Of a stretch of 64,000 nucleotides of DNA, positions 9,034 through 17,141 are shown one piece after another. Position 1 is the stretch's first letter, and each line of letters begins with the position of its first letter. The position numbers were made by a program, and so were the translations under genes. Source of the stretch: CAYNZV01 sp965217095 (GTDB taxonomy: Bacteria > Latescibacterota > UBA2968 > UBA8231); the NCBI GenBank assembly GCA_965217095.1, contig OZ244235.1, forward strand, positions 5,518,001 to 5,582,000, given 5' to 3'. The notes under the pieces were generated by a model that did not search any database, was not told where the DNA came from, and saw only the letters and a program-made list of their open reading frames with translations.

Positions 9034-11621
9034 TAGGCCGCTATGTCCAGCAAACCTCCTGTCTCTTCCCCGTGAAACCGGCAATCAGTTCCGTGTCAAA
9101 ACAGCTATCTGAGGACCCATGGGCACGGTGGATTCTTTACGCGTTGCTTGTGATAGCTCTGACGGTTCTTTTTTTCGCAGATCTGAGAACTCATCTACTC
9201 GACACCCACGACATTGAAACCTTCCGCGACAATCTTGCCATTTCTGAGAACTTCGCCTATCTGTTTTCGCCTGACAAAGAGCATGCTTCAGGGCGGCTGG
9301 CGCACGAGTTGGCAATGTGGATTTTCTTCCTCGCATGGGGAAACGATCCCGGCTTGTTTCACGTCTTGGTCGTTGTTGTGCATGCTCTCGCCTCGTTGTC
9401 GCTTGCGCTTGTCGCCAGACGAACCGGCATAGATTTAACCACGAGCCAGCTGGGCGGCGTGCTGTTCTTGGTGAATGTCGCCCACTTCCGGGTCGTTCAC
9501 TGGATCTCGGGGTTGAACTACGTCTTAGGGTTGCTTTGGTGCTTGGCTATTTTCTTGACCTACACGTCCCGCCGCGGGAGAGCATCCTTTATAGCCTTCT
9601 ATATTTTCCTGTCTGCGGGTTTTCTTTCTCATCCTGCCGCCGCGGCGGTATTGCCCCTGTGTCTCTTCTGGTCATTGCGGCAAGGAGACAAGGTGAGACA
9701 CGCGTTGACAATGTTGGTCCCGGGCTTCGTGTTGCTTGCCCTGTTGGGCGTCCTCAGTTTAAGCCGGACCTACGATGAAAGCAGCGTATGGGGGGCAATC
9801 GGGTTCTATGGCGTAACAGATTCCGCGTCCTTGATCGCAGGTATTGTGCGCATGCTGCTATGGTTGAACGCACGACTCGTGACCACGGCTCACTGGCTGC
9901 TCGCTCCCATCGCCGATATGCAGACTTGGGAGGTCGCTTTTGGGGTGCTTGTCCTCGCGGGATTCCTCGCACTAGCTAAGCGTCGTTCATCGCCCGTTTC
10001 CGTTTGGGCTGCGTGGACGCAGATATTTCTCATACCGTTCATACTCGTCAACGAAGAAATCATTCTTAACCTGCCCTCGGGGCCGTCACGCTACCTGTAT
10101 TTCAGCAGCGCCGGATCAGCCGTTGTCTTTGCGTGGATTCTTTCTAAGGGCATACGCCTGCTGTCGGAAAGGGGACCGCATCTGGTATGGCCTGCAGCTA
10201 TTTGTGCTCTCGGCCTAGTCATGTTTTCGAGCTACATCTTCATGATGCGAGCGGAAGCGATCTCTCTATACAGTTCCGCCAGGAGCTATGCGGCCAGGGG
10301 TGACGCCCCGACCAACATTACCCTCTTTAAGCGGGCCGTCACGCATGGCGCTGGGGTCGTTGATCGGGAAAGCGCCTATGAACGCATCCTTCTCATGGAA
10401 CTTTCCCAGGGATCGGAGATAGACTCGCTTCTCAATCAGGCCCTAAAGGCGTATCCAGAAAGTTTGACGTTTAGCGTTTTTAGAACGGTACTCAACACGG
10501 TCAGTGCCGACTCGACGCTGCGTCAGCAAGCACAAGCCGAGATTGACTCGCTTGTGGAAAACCCACCTGATGGCGTGCCAGTGCCAACGGTAGTTGCACA
10601 GGCGTACTACAATCTGGGCAGGGGATTCACAACTCGAGGAAGGCCGATAGAGGCCATTGCCACGTTCCACAAGTCACTGAATTACAACCCCGGCGATTTG
10701 AAGACGGTAAAGAGTCTGGTTCTGGCTATGTCGGTGGTCGGCGATCGCGACCAAGCGTCAACTCTAGCGCTTCGAGCAGCTGAACTGAAACCGAACGATC
10801 CAGACGCCTACTATCTGACTGCCTACGGCTTGCGCGGCATGGGGAAGTTGGACGAGGCCATCGCGGTATGTGAGGATGGCATTCGGAAACGACCCTCATT
10901 CGAGCTGTATTATCTTTTGGGAGTCTGCTACGAGGACAAGGGTCGCATCGAGCGAGCGCTCAGCGCGTATGAGCGATGTCTAGCTCTGGGACCGACAAAT
11001 CCGGTGGTTCTCGATCGGATCGCTCACATGGAGTACCGGAGAGGCGAGATAGGGAAAGCAACGGCTGCCCTTGTCCGAGCCATTGAAGCCGGCGCGCGAG
11101 ATGTACGGACCCACCTCGCGTTGAGCAAGCTTTACATCGACCAGGACGAGCAACCGAAAGGGCTGGAAATTTACCGGCGCATTGTCAGCGAAGAGTACGT
11201 CGGCGCCAACAGCAACACATATACGGGAATAGGAATACAGCTTTTCGAATGGGGCAGGCTCGACGAGGCCATGCTAGCATACAAAAGGGCAATCGCAGAA
11301 GACAATACCAATATTAAGGCTCGGACAAACATCGGATGGATACACTACGTCCAGAACAGATTCGACGACGCGATTCAGGTGTTTCAGAAGGTACTGGATC
11401 GCGAACCTCAGTCCGTTGCAGGCTACAACCTGGGGTTGGCTTACCTGGCTCGACAAGACTTTGAAGAAGCGAAAGAGGCGTATGCCAAGGCAGTGAGCTT
11501 GTATGGGGCCGATGAAGCCAGGCGAATCGGAGCCGTGGATGACCTAAGAAACCTCATCGACAGCAACGTAGGCGTGCAAGCTGGAAACGAAATCATGGAC
11601 GCCTACTGGCCGGATAAATAG
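9018..11621 (+). CDS. Multi-pass membrane protein with C-terminal TPR repeats (GT-C glycosyltransferase-like)
   Basis: 867 residues. The first 420 or so contain about ten hydrophobic segments separated by short loops (for example WILYALLVIALTVLFFAD, LFHVLVVVVHALASLSLALV), the layout of GT-C lipid-linked sugar transferases. No catalytic Asp-Glu signature of that fold could be confirmed. From about residue 510 to the end lie about nine tetratricopeptide repeats (YYNLGRGFTTRGRPIEAIATF, DAYYLTAYGLRGMGKLDEAIAVC). The start is a TTG that overlaps the end of the upstream pseudogene; later GTG codons at 9072 or 9093 are possible. The same GT-C plus TPR architecture appears at 23686. Its likely role is in envelope glycoconjugate assembly or protein glycosylation, which is inference. 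Confidence 0.75.
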   Translation: MARTLIGRYVQQTSCLFPVKPAISSVSKQLSEDPWARWILYALLVIALTVLFFADLRTHLLDTHDIETFRDNLAISENFAYLFSPDKEHASGRLAHELAMWIFFLAWGNDPGLFHVLVVVVHALASLSLALVARRTGIDLTTSQLGGVLFLVNVAHFRVVHWISGLNYVLGLLWCLAIFLTYTSRRGRASFIAFYIFLSAGFLSHPAAAAVLPLCLFWSLRQGDKVRHALTMLVPGFVLLALLGVLSLSRTYDESSVWGAIGFYGVTDSASLIAGIVRMLLWLNARLVTTAHWLLAPIADMQTWEVAFGVLVLAGFLALAKRRSSPVSVWAAWTQIFLIPFILVNEEIILNLPSGPSRYLYFSSAGSAVVFAWILSKGIRLLSERGPHLVWPAAICALGLVMFSSYIFMMRAEAISLYSSARSYAARGDAPTNITLFKRAVTHGAGVVDRESAYERILLMELSQGSEIDSLLNQALKAYPESLTFSVFRTVLNTVSADSTLRQQAQAEIDSLVENPPDGVPVPTVVAQAYYNLGRGFTTRGRPIEAIATFHKSLNYNPGDLKTVKSLVLAMSVVGDRDQASTLALRAAELKPNDPDAYYLTAYGLRGMGKLDEAIAVCEDGIRKRPSFELYYLLGVCYEDKGRIERALSAYERCLALGPTNPVVLDRIAHMEYRRGEIGKATAALVRAIEAGARDVRTHLALSKLYIDQDEQPKGLEIYRRIVSEEYVGANSNTYTGIGIQLFEWGRLDEAMLAYKRAIAEDNTNIKARTNIGWIHYVQNRFDDAIQVFQKVLDREPQSVAGYNLGLAYLARQDFEEAKEAYAKAVSLYGADEARRIGAVDDLRNLIDSNVGVQAGNEIMDAYWPDK

Positions 11622-11653
11622 CTCCAACGGCGGACGTTGAGTCGTTTGATGGC

Positions 11654-12463
11654 CTAGTCGCCGACCTGGCTGAAGCGGAAGACGTGCTGTCCTTCTTCAG
11701 GCAATTGACTCCACACATTGCGGCGCATTACCAGCATCCGGGTGCGATTCCTGCCGAGGAGAGAATGTCTGTACGACACGGTCAACATGGTGCGCACCTT
11801 TTTCGTTTTGTTGGGCATGCCACAATGCCACATGCGCGGATCGCGCAGCACTATCGCGCCGAGCGGCGCCAGCATACGCGCGGACGGCCTGTCAGGCGCC
11901 CAAACATCAAAACTCTTTGTCTCGTCCGGATAGGGGCCCGGATAGAGATGGCTACCCGGCCACACTCTTGTAGCGCCCGTTGCCACAGTGAAAGGCACCA
12001 GGGGAATGCTGGTGACAACCGCCGATGCCGGCAGTGCGATCGGCAGGTTCTCGAAGAGCGGATCGGAGTCGCGGTGTACGTGCTGGGCGCGAGACCCGGG
12101 CCAGGAATTGTTGGTATTGTAGAAATCGCAGAAGAAATCACTGCCCAGCACTTCTTCCACGACCTGCAACGCAACCGGGTTCGTCACGATGAGCGGGTCC
12201 ATGAACGGCAATTCCTGCGGGGGCGCCACACCAAAGATTCCGTGGCCTTTGCCGTGGGAATGTTCCGCGAGCGGGGATCTCGGATTTTGCCGAAAGAAAT
12301 GCTGGTGCACAGATACCATCGCGTCGCGGACTTCTTTGAGCAGATCCTTGGGAATAAGGTCCTCCAACACCACGAAACCTTCCGTGCGCAAGGTTTCGGC
12401 CGCCGCGGCCAGGTTCTTTTTGGTCAGCTTGCCGCGCTTGAGTTCCTGCTTGGTCGGTTTCAC
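11654..12463 (-). CDS. Phytanoyl-CoA dioxygenase (PhyH) family oxygenase
   Basis: This is a Fe(II)/2-oxoglutarate-dependent double-stranded beta-helix oxygenase. The facial triad can be seen as HRD in HVHRDSDP and the distal His in RMWHCGMPN; the Arg of RTMLTVSY may bind 2-oxoglutarate. The substrate is unknown, since PhyH homologues act on many small molecules. The chosen GTG at 12463 follows a GAGAGG ribosome site and lies 10 nt after the stop of the upstream LRR gene, whereas an upstream ATG at 12523 would overlap that gene by 50 nt. It is probably the last gene of the LRR transcript. The N-terminus is Lys-rich (KPTKQELKRGKLTKK). Confidence 0.85.
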   Translation of the reverse strand: MKPTKQELKRGKLTKKNLAAAAETLRTEGFVVLEDLIPKDLLKEVRDAMVSVHQHFFRQNPRSPLAEHSHGKGHGIFGVAPPQELPFMDPLIVTNPVALQVVEEVLGSDFFCDFYNTNNSWPGSRAQHVHRDSDPLFENLPIALPASAVVTSIPLVPFTVATGATRVWPGSHLYPGPYPDETKSFDVWAPDRPSARMLAPLGAIVLRDPRMWHCGMPNKTKKVRTMLTVSYRHSLLGRNRTRMLVMRRNVWSQLPEEGQHVFRFSQVGD

Positions 12464-12473
12464 CTGGACCTCT

Positions 12474-14096
12474 CTATCTTCGGTTACCTTCGACGACGAC
12501 CTCGCCGGCGAATCCCTCGGCAACTAATCTTCTTACCAGAGCCTCTATTACGGCAGTGGGCAGCAGACCGTTATCCGCGACAGTTAACCTGCCGCCGAGG
12601 AAGCGGAGACGATCGAGAGCACTCAAGTCCAGCAGCGCGGGATTGCCGCGAATATCCAAGGTGCCGTCAACGGTATTGAGCTGGTTCAGACCCTCCAGGG
12701 AAAGCAATCCCCGGTTGCCACCGCGAGTTCTGTCGACGTCGGTGATAAAGACTCCAATGGCCAGATTGCCGCCAATGCGGACGAGGTTGCCGAGTCCTTT
12801 GAGACTGGTCAGGTCGTCGTTCTCGCCGATGGTCAGATCTCCGGCGATATTCGTGAGACCTCCGAGGCCGCTGAGATCCATCAGTCTATTGTTGTTCCAG
12901 ACGAGTACCGCAGCCGGGAGACCAGTCAGATTTGCCAGGGCATTCACGTTTTCCACCGCCGGATTTCCATCAATCCTGAGCGTGTCGAGAACACTGGTCA
13001 GATTGTTCAGTCCTTCAAAACTGGTCAGTCGCCGATTGAAGAGAATCGTTAATCCGCCGCCAACGGTTGTGAGGGATTCAAGACCAGAGAGATCTCTTAT
13101 TTGATCATTGTTCACGATTTTAAGATTGCCACCCACGGAATTGAGATTGGAAAGACCAGTAAACTCCTGAAGGGCTTGGGCCGAATTGATCAGCAGATCC
13201 CCGTCCACTCGACGCAAATTCCGCAGAAACGAGAGATCCACAGGTGCTTCGGCCCCGGCGATTGCCAGACCCCCTCCCAGATGATCTCTCGTGCTAAGGT
13301 CACCGAAATCGACTAGCGCGGGCGTGAACTCGATCTCGAACCGACCGTCGAAGGTATCGAGCATGCCGTCGATTCCGGCGATGCTCTCAAGACTCGGATT
13401 CGAGATGATCTCCACGTCGCCTTCCAGTTGGCGGAGTTTATCGAGATGATCCAGATTTCTCAAGGCACCGTTGAACAGGAGAATGAGGTCGCCTCCAATC
13501 CGCGTGAGTCGCTCGAGACCAGCGAATTCGGCCAGACGGTCAGCTGCAAACACCGAGAAGGTTCCGCCCATTTCGCGAATGCTTTCCAAGCCATGAAGGG
13601 TTTCCAGACTGCGGTCCCTCGAAATCGAAAGACCACCGCCGATAGTCTCCAGTGCTTGCAACCCCTCGAGGTTTTTCATTCGGCGGTTTTCAGCCAGGAT
13701 GAGGGACCCGCCTATATGGCGTAAATTGTGCAGGCCCTCGAAGGACTCCAGAGCGAAATTTTCTACCAGCAGTAGACTTCCACCGATGGACTGAACGTGA
13801 CTGAGAAAATCGAGGTTCTCGGGCGCCTCTCGCGGGTACAAGCTCAGGCGGCCGACGATGTGCTCGGGGAGCCGCCGCAGCGGGTCTAATCCGGTATCGC
13901 CGGAAAGCGAAAGGGAGAGGTTTCCGGTAAACGTTGGAAAGAGGTGGGAGATACCCTCGAGAGAAACGAGAGACCGATTGCTGTTCAACTCGAGACTGCC
14001 GCCTACCATCTGCAGGCCAGCAAGGCCGTCCAGGTTTTTCAGGGATAGGTTGGCGAAAATCCGCAGGCGGCCCCCGACGCTGCGGAGATTCTCCAA
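12474..14096 (-). CDS. Leucine-rich-repeat surface protein, C-terminal part (frameshifted from the ORF at 14039)
   Basis: 540 residues made almost entirely of receptor L-domain-like leucine-rich repeats of about 23-25 residues (pattern LxxVGGxLxIxxNxxLxxLxGLxNL). This is a solenoid likely to work in surface adhesion or ligand binding. There is no signal peptide of its own, because the true N-terminus lies in the overlapping ORF 14039-15031. The two frames join at about 14102, where SLT should read SLDGLENLRSVGG and one base is missing. The ending VVVEGNRR shows no anchor. The downstream PhyH gene starts 10 nt later. Confidence 0.85.
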   Translation of the reverse strand: MENLRSVGGRLRIFANLSLKNLDGLAGLQMVGGSLELNSNRSLVSLEGISHLFPTFTGNLSLSLSGDTGLDPLRRLPEHIVGRLSLYPREAPENLDFLSHVQSIGGSLLLVENFALESFEGLHNLRHIGGSLILAENRRMKNLEGLQALETIGGGLSISRDRSLETLHGLESIREMGGTFSVFAADRLAEFAGLERLTRIGGDLILLFNGALRNLDHLDKLRQLEGDVEIISNPSLESIAGIDGMLDTFDGRFEIEFTPALVDFGDLSTRDHLGGGLAIAGAEAPVDLSFLRNLRRVDGDLLINSAQALQEFTGLSNLNSVGGNLKIVNNDQIRDLSGLESLTTVGGGLTILFNRRLTSFEGLNNLTSVLDTLRIDGNPAVENVNALANLTGLPAAVLVWNNNRLMDLSGLGGLTNIAGDLTIGENDDLTSLKGLGNLVRIGGNLAIGVFITDVDRTRGGNRGLLSLEGLNQLNTVDGTLDIRGNPALLDLSALDRLRFLGGRLTVADNGLLPTAVIEALVRRLVAEGFAGEVVVEGNRR

Positions 14097-15031
14097 GCCG
14101 TCAGGCTTTCGAGATCCGGATTTCCGAACACGGTTAAGTTTCCGCCGACGCTTTCCAGATTTGACAGCGCCGCTAGGTCTGCCAATTCCATGCGACGTAG
14201 GGTCAGACTGCCTGAGATTCTGAACGGCTGGTCAAGCGTTGGCCCCAGCAACTCGTTCAGCTCGTCGAAGGTGCTGATACGAAAACTTGTGTCGAGAACC
14301 GTTTGTGCCTCCAGGCGCGGAACCTGAAAATCGAGCACGTTGTTTGCCGCCAGGGTGATTCCTCGCTGACGGTAGAGTAGTAGATCTGCGGAACTGATTT
14401 CTACAGTAAAAAGCCGATTGCCGAATTGCGCGGCGCTGGAAGGTTTGTTGGCGGCGATAAACTCGGATGCGACCGGACCGGGGCCGCGGGGGCCGTCCAG
14501 CAATACCATCTTGCGCACGTCGCTGACGTCTTGGGTCCGCAGCTGGACGAGGTAGATACCGGCAGCAGCCCCTCGTCCACTATTCATCCGACCATCCCAG
14601 CGGGCTGAATGGTCGCCGGCCTGCTGTGTGCCGTTCACCAACGTACGGATGGGTTGGCCCAGCACGTTGTAGAGAGTGAGTTGAACGTGACCGCCGCGAG
14701 ACAGCCGGTAGGGAATCAGGGTCGAAGGATTGAACGGATTGGGATAATTGGGGAGTAGATGCGTAGTCGTCGGTCTAGGAGACGAGCGATCGATCGCGGT
14801 GGTTTTGGAAAAATCGATCCGGTAGTCGCCGGCACCGTCAGCGAAAGCGATATGGGATCTGCCATCCGCCTCCTCTTGGATAAACATGACCGACGCGCCA
14901 GCCACCGGATCGCCATCACTGTCCGTTATGGTGCCCGACGCCAATTGTGCAGCGGTGGGACTTGCCGCGATGCAGACGACCAGCGCCAGCTGAATAAGCC
15001 GTCTCTTGAAAGCGCAGCCACTGCAGCACAT
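14039..15031 (-). CDS. Secreted LRR protein, N-terminal part: signal peptide, CarboxypepD_reg-like domain, internal FlgD/T9SS-like sorting domain
   Basis: A signal peptide (LIQLALVVCIAASPTAAQ) is followed by a carboxypeptidase-regulatory-like beta-sandwich (GTITDSDGDPVAGASVMF, about residues 30-75). Next comes a FlgD-like domain with the hallmark LLPNYPNPFNPSTLIPYRL and LYNVLGQPIRTLV, about residues 92-165. That domain normally ends proteins as a type IX sorting signal, but here it sits near the N-terminus and precedes the LRR region. The first LRR units (LAALSNLESVGGNLTVF) appear before the frame is lost at about 14102. The restored protein would be about 850 residues. The position of the FlgD-like domain makes it more likely a structural module than a secretion signal in this protein. 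Confidence 0.82.
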   Translation of the reverse strand: MCCSGCAFKRRLIQLALVVCIAASPTAAQLASGTITDSDGDPVAGASVMFIQEEADGRSHIAFADGAGDYRIDFSKTTAIDRSSPRPTTTHLLPNYPNPFNPSTLIPYRLSRGGHVQLTLYNVLGQPIRTLVNGTQQAGDHSARWDGRMNSGRGAAAGIYLVQLRTQDVSDVRKMVLLDGPRGPGPVASEFIAANKPSSAAQFGNRLFTVEISSADLLLYRQRGITLAANNVLDFQVPRLEAQTVLDTSFRISTFDELNELLGPTLDQPFRISGSLTLRRMELADLAALSNLESVGGNLTVFGNPDLESLTAWRISAASGAACGFSPTYP

Positions 15032-15195
15032 ACTACCTCCCCTGCGAATGTCCGGTCAGACGATACGAAGGTACTAGAACCTTGCATGGTCAAGGATATT
15101 TTTCGATGTCTTCAATTCGCCAAGGGGAGGAGGCAGTCGCTCGTGCTGAAGAATTCGAGAGCGGGACCCTAGTTTTTTTGACGACTCCCACCCAG

Positions 15196-16449
15196 TTATT
15201 GGAAGCGGTCAGGGCTGTACGGAACGGGATCCAGGCTCGGCTCCCGACCGCAGGCGAGATCCGCCACCAGCTTGCCGGTGCCGGGGCCGAGAGTCATGCC
15301 CAGCATGGCATGTCCGGTGGCCAGGATAAGGTTGGAAACCCGCGTCGGCATGCCGATGACCGGGAGGCCGTCAGGGGTGCAGGGTCGCATGCCGCTCCAC
15401 GGATTCTTCAAGGCGTGATCCTCGTCAATGCCGTCGAGATAATCGGCCACGGATCGGACCACCGCCCGCACCCGGCGCATGTTGATGCTTTGGTCGATTC
15501 CTGTCATCTCCAGCGTTCCCGCCACCCGGATCTTCGTGCCCATCGGGTTCACCCCGGCCTTGGCTTCAGCCATGATCAGCGGGCGGGTGAGTTTCACGCC
15601 CGGATTCTCGAAGGTGACGCTGTACCCCTTGGCAGGCTGAACCGGCAGCGTGAACGGCAGATCACTCGCCAGCGACGGTGACCAAGATCCTGCAGCCAGC
15701 ACCACCTGCTCCGGATGGTAATCGCCGTAGGTGGTTCGGATTCGCTCGATGCGGTTGCCATGGCATTCGATACTTTGCACTTCTGTCTGCTCCTCTATCG
15801 TCGCGCCCTTTTCATTCACCCGCGCGGCGAGGGCATGAACGAACTTCGATGGATTCATGAAAGCGTCACGCTCGAAGAAAAGTCCGCCGGCGAGGTCTGC
15901 CCGGATGGCGGGCTCCATCTCGTGCACTTCCGGTCCCGTCATCGAACGGTGAGCAATGCCGTGATCGTGCAGCAATCGAGCCTCCTCGAGGCCACCTTCC
16001 AGGCCTTGGGCGGTCCGATACAGCAAGAATGAGCCGCGACGATCATAGCCACAGTCCAGTCGCTCCGAGGAAATCAACTGATCGTACAGCTCGATGCTCT
16101 CCCGACTGAGATTTACCAGGTCACGGATCGACCGGATCATGTCTTCGTGGTTGCAGGCGGCCCGGAACTTCCAGAGCCAGCGGAGGAGTGAGGGATCGAA
16201 ACGCGGGCGGATGAAGAACGGACTATCGGGATTCAGCATCCACCTCAGTCCCTTTCCGATTACACCGGGCACGGCCAGGGGGAAGCTGTGGCTGGGGACG
16301 ACCAGGCCGGAGTTGCCGTGCGAGCAACCGCTGCAGACGGCATCGCGCTCCACAAGCGTGACCTGGCGGCCTGCTTCCAGCAGATAATGCGCTGCACAAA
16401 CGCCGATCACACCGCCACCGACAACCAGTACGTCGACCTCTTTACTCAT
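15196..16449 (-). CDS. FAD-dependent D-amino acid dehydrogenase/oxidase (DadA-like)
   Basis: 417 residues, typical length for the DAO family. The N-terminal dinucleotide-binding motif VVGGGVIGVCAAHYLLEAG binds FAD, followed by CSHGNSGLV as in DadA. The C-terminal FAD-closing region contains GMRPCTPDGLPVIG and TGHAMLGMTLGPGTGKLVADL. The enzyme would oxidatively deaminate D-amino acids or related secondary amines to 2-oxo acids, passing electrons to FAD. No alanine racemase or transporter lies nearby. It is a single gene, divergent from the hypothetical gene at 16540. Confidence 0.88.
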   Translation of the reverse strand: MSKEVDVLVVGGGVIGVCAAHYLLEAGRQVTLVERDAVCSGCSHGNSGLVVPSHSFPLAVPGVIGKGLRWMLNPDSPFFIRPRFDPSLLRWLWKFRAACNHEDMIRSIRDLVNLSRESIELYDQLISSERLDCGYDRRGSFLLYRTAQGLEGGLEEARLLHDHGIAHRSMTGPEVHEMEPAIRADLAGGLFFERDAFMNPSKFVHALAARVNEKGATIEEQTEVQSIECHGNRIERIRTTYGDYHPEQVVLAAGSWSPSLASDLPFTLPVQPAKGYSVTFENPGVKLTRPLIMAEAKAGVNPMGTKIRVAGTLEMTGIDQSINMRRVRAVVRSVADYLDGIDEDHALKNPWSGMRPCTPDGLPVIGMPTRVSNLILATGHAMLGMTLGPGTGKLVADLACGREPSLDPVPYSPDRFQ

Positions 16450-16539
16450 TCAGTCGTAGTTGCTCCTAAGTAGTTGGTGATTCCTGCATTGGATGTCTCG
16501 CGATCTTATATTAGTCAATCTCTGAAGGAGGAAAAAATC

Positions 16540-17139
16540 ATGGGAGCAGATCAAAACAAGATTCGCGTCAGCGGCGAAAACTCATTCCTGCGTATCGGGG
16601 AGTCCGAAGATGCCGATCCGACCGCCGAGATGAGCCACTGGCGCGTGGTTGCATCCCCCAAAGGGGTTGGACACATCCTCTTTGCAAAAAGCGTCCTGTC
16701 CAACAACGAGCCGCGGATCTACTCGGACAACTTCGCGCTGGCGCGCTGGCTCCAGGAAGGGGTCCAAGCCTCCATGCGGGACACCTACTCCGGTGACATT
16801 CCGATCATCGATGCCGAATTCTCGAAGAGCGGCGACATGCTAACGACGTGGGTCGAATACGTTGCGTCGCGGGTGGACGAGATCATGTTGTGCTGGTACG
16901 ATTTCATGGCGCCGGTCCAGGTTGCCAATCAGCCGTTTGAGAATCCGGATCAACCGCATGGCGTGTATAGCCTGCTGATCCCCGCCAGGCGCGCCGAACT
17001 CTCGATCAATGGTGAGACCGTTCCGGGCAGGGTACTGCCACGGGAGCTGTTCGGCAGGGAAGGCACCAGCTGTTGTCTGGCACTCTCGGAGACGTGGACG
17101 ATTCCCGCCGATCACGAGTGGGCGGCGGACGCACTCTGA
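16540..17139 (+). CDS. Conserved-looking hypothetical protein, 199 aa
   Basis: The start is fixed by a strong AAGGAGG site 8-9 nt before the ATG. The product is a soluble acidic protein without signal peptide or membrane segment. Local patterns such as WRVVASPKGVGHILFA, YSDNFALARWLQEG and YSLLIPARRAELSINGE suggest an alpha/beta fold, but no known family is recognised. It converges on the TetM-like GTPase (stops 2 nt apart) and diverges from the DadA-like gene. Function unknown. Confidence 0.75.
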   Translation: MGADQNKIRVSGENSFLRIGESEDADPTAEMSHWRVVASPKGVGHILFAKSVLSNNEPRIYSDNFALARWLQEGVQASMRDTYSGDIPIIDAEFSKSGDMLTTWVEYVASRVDEIMLCWYDFMAPVQVANQPFENPDQPHGVYSLLIPARRAELSINGETVPGRVLPRELFGREGTSCCLALSETWTIPADHEWAADAL

Positions 17140-17141
17140 GT

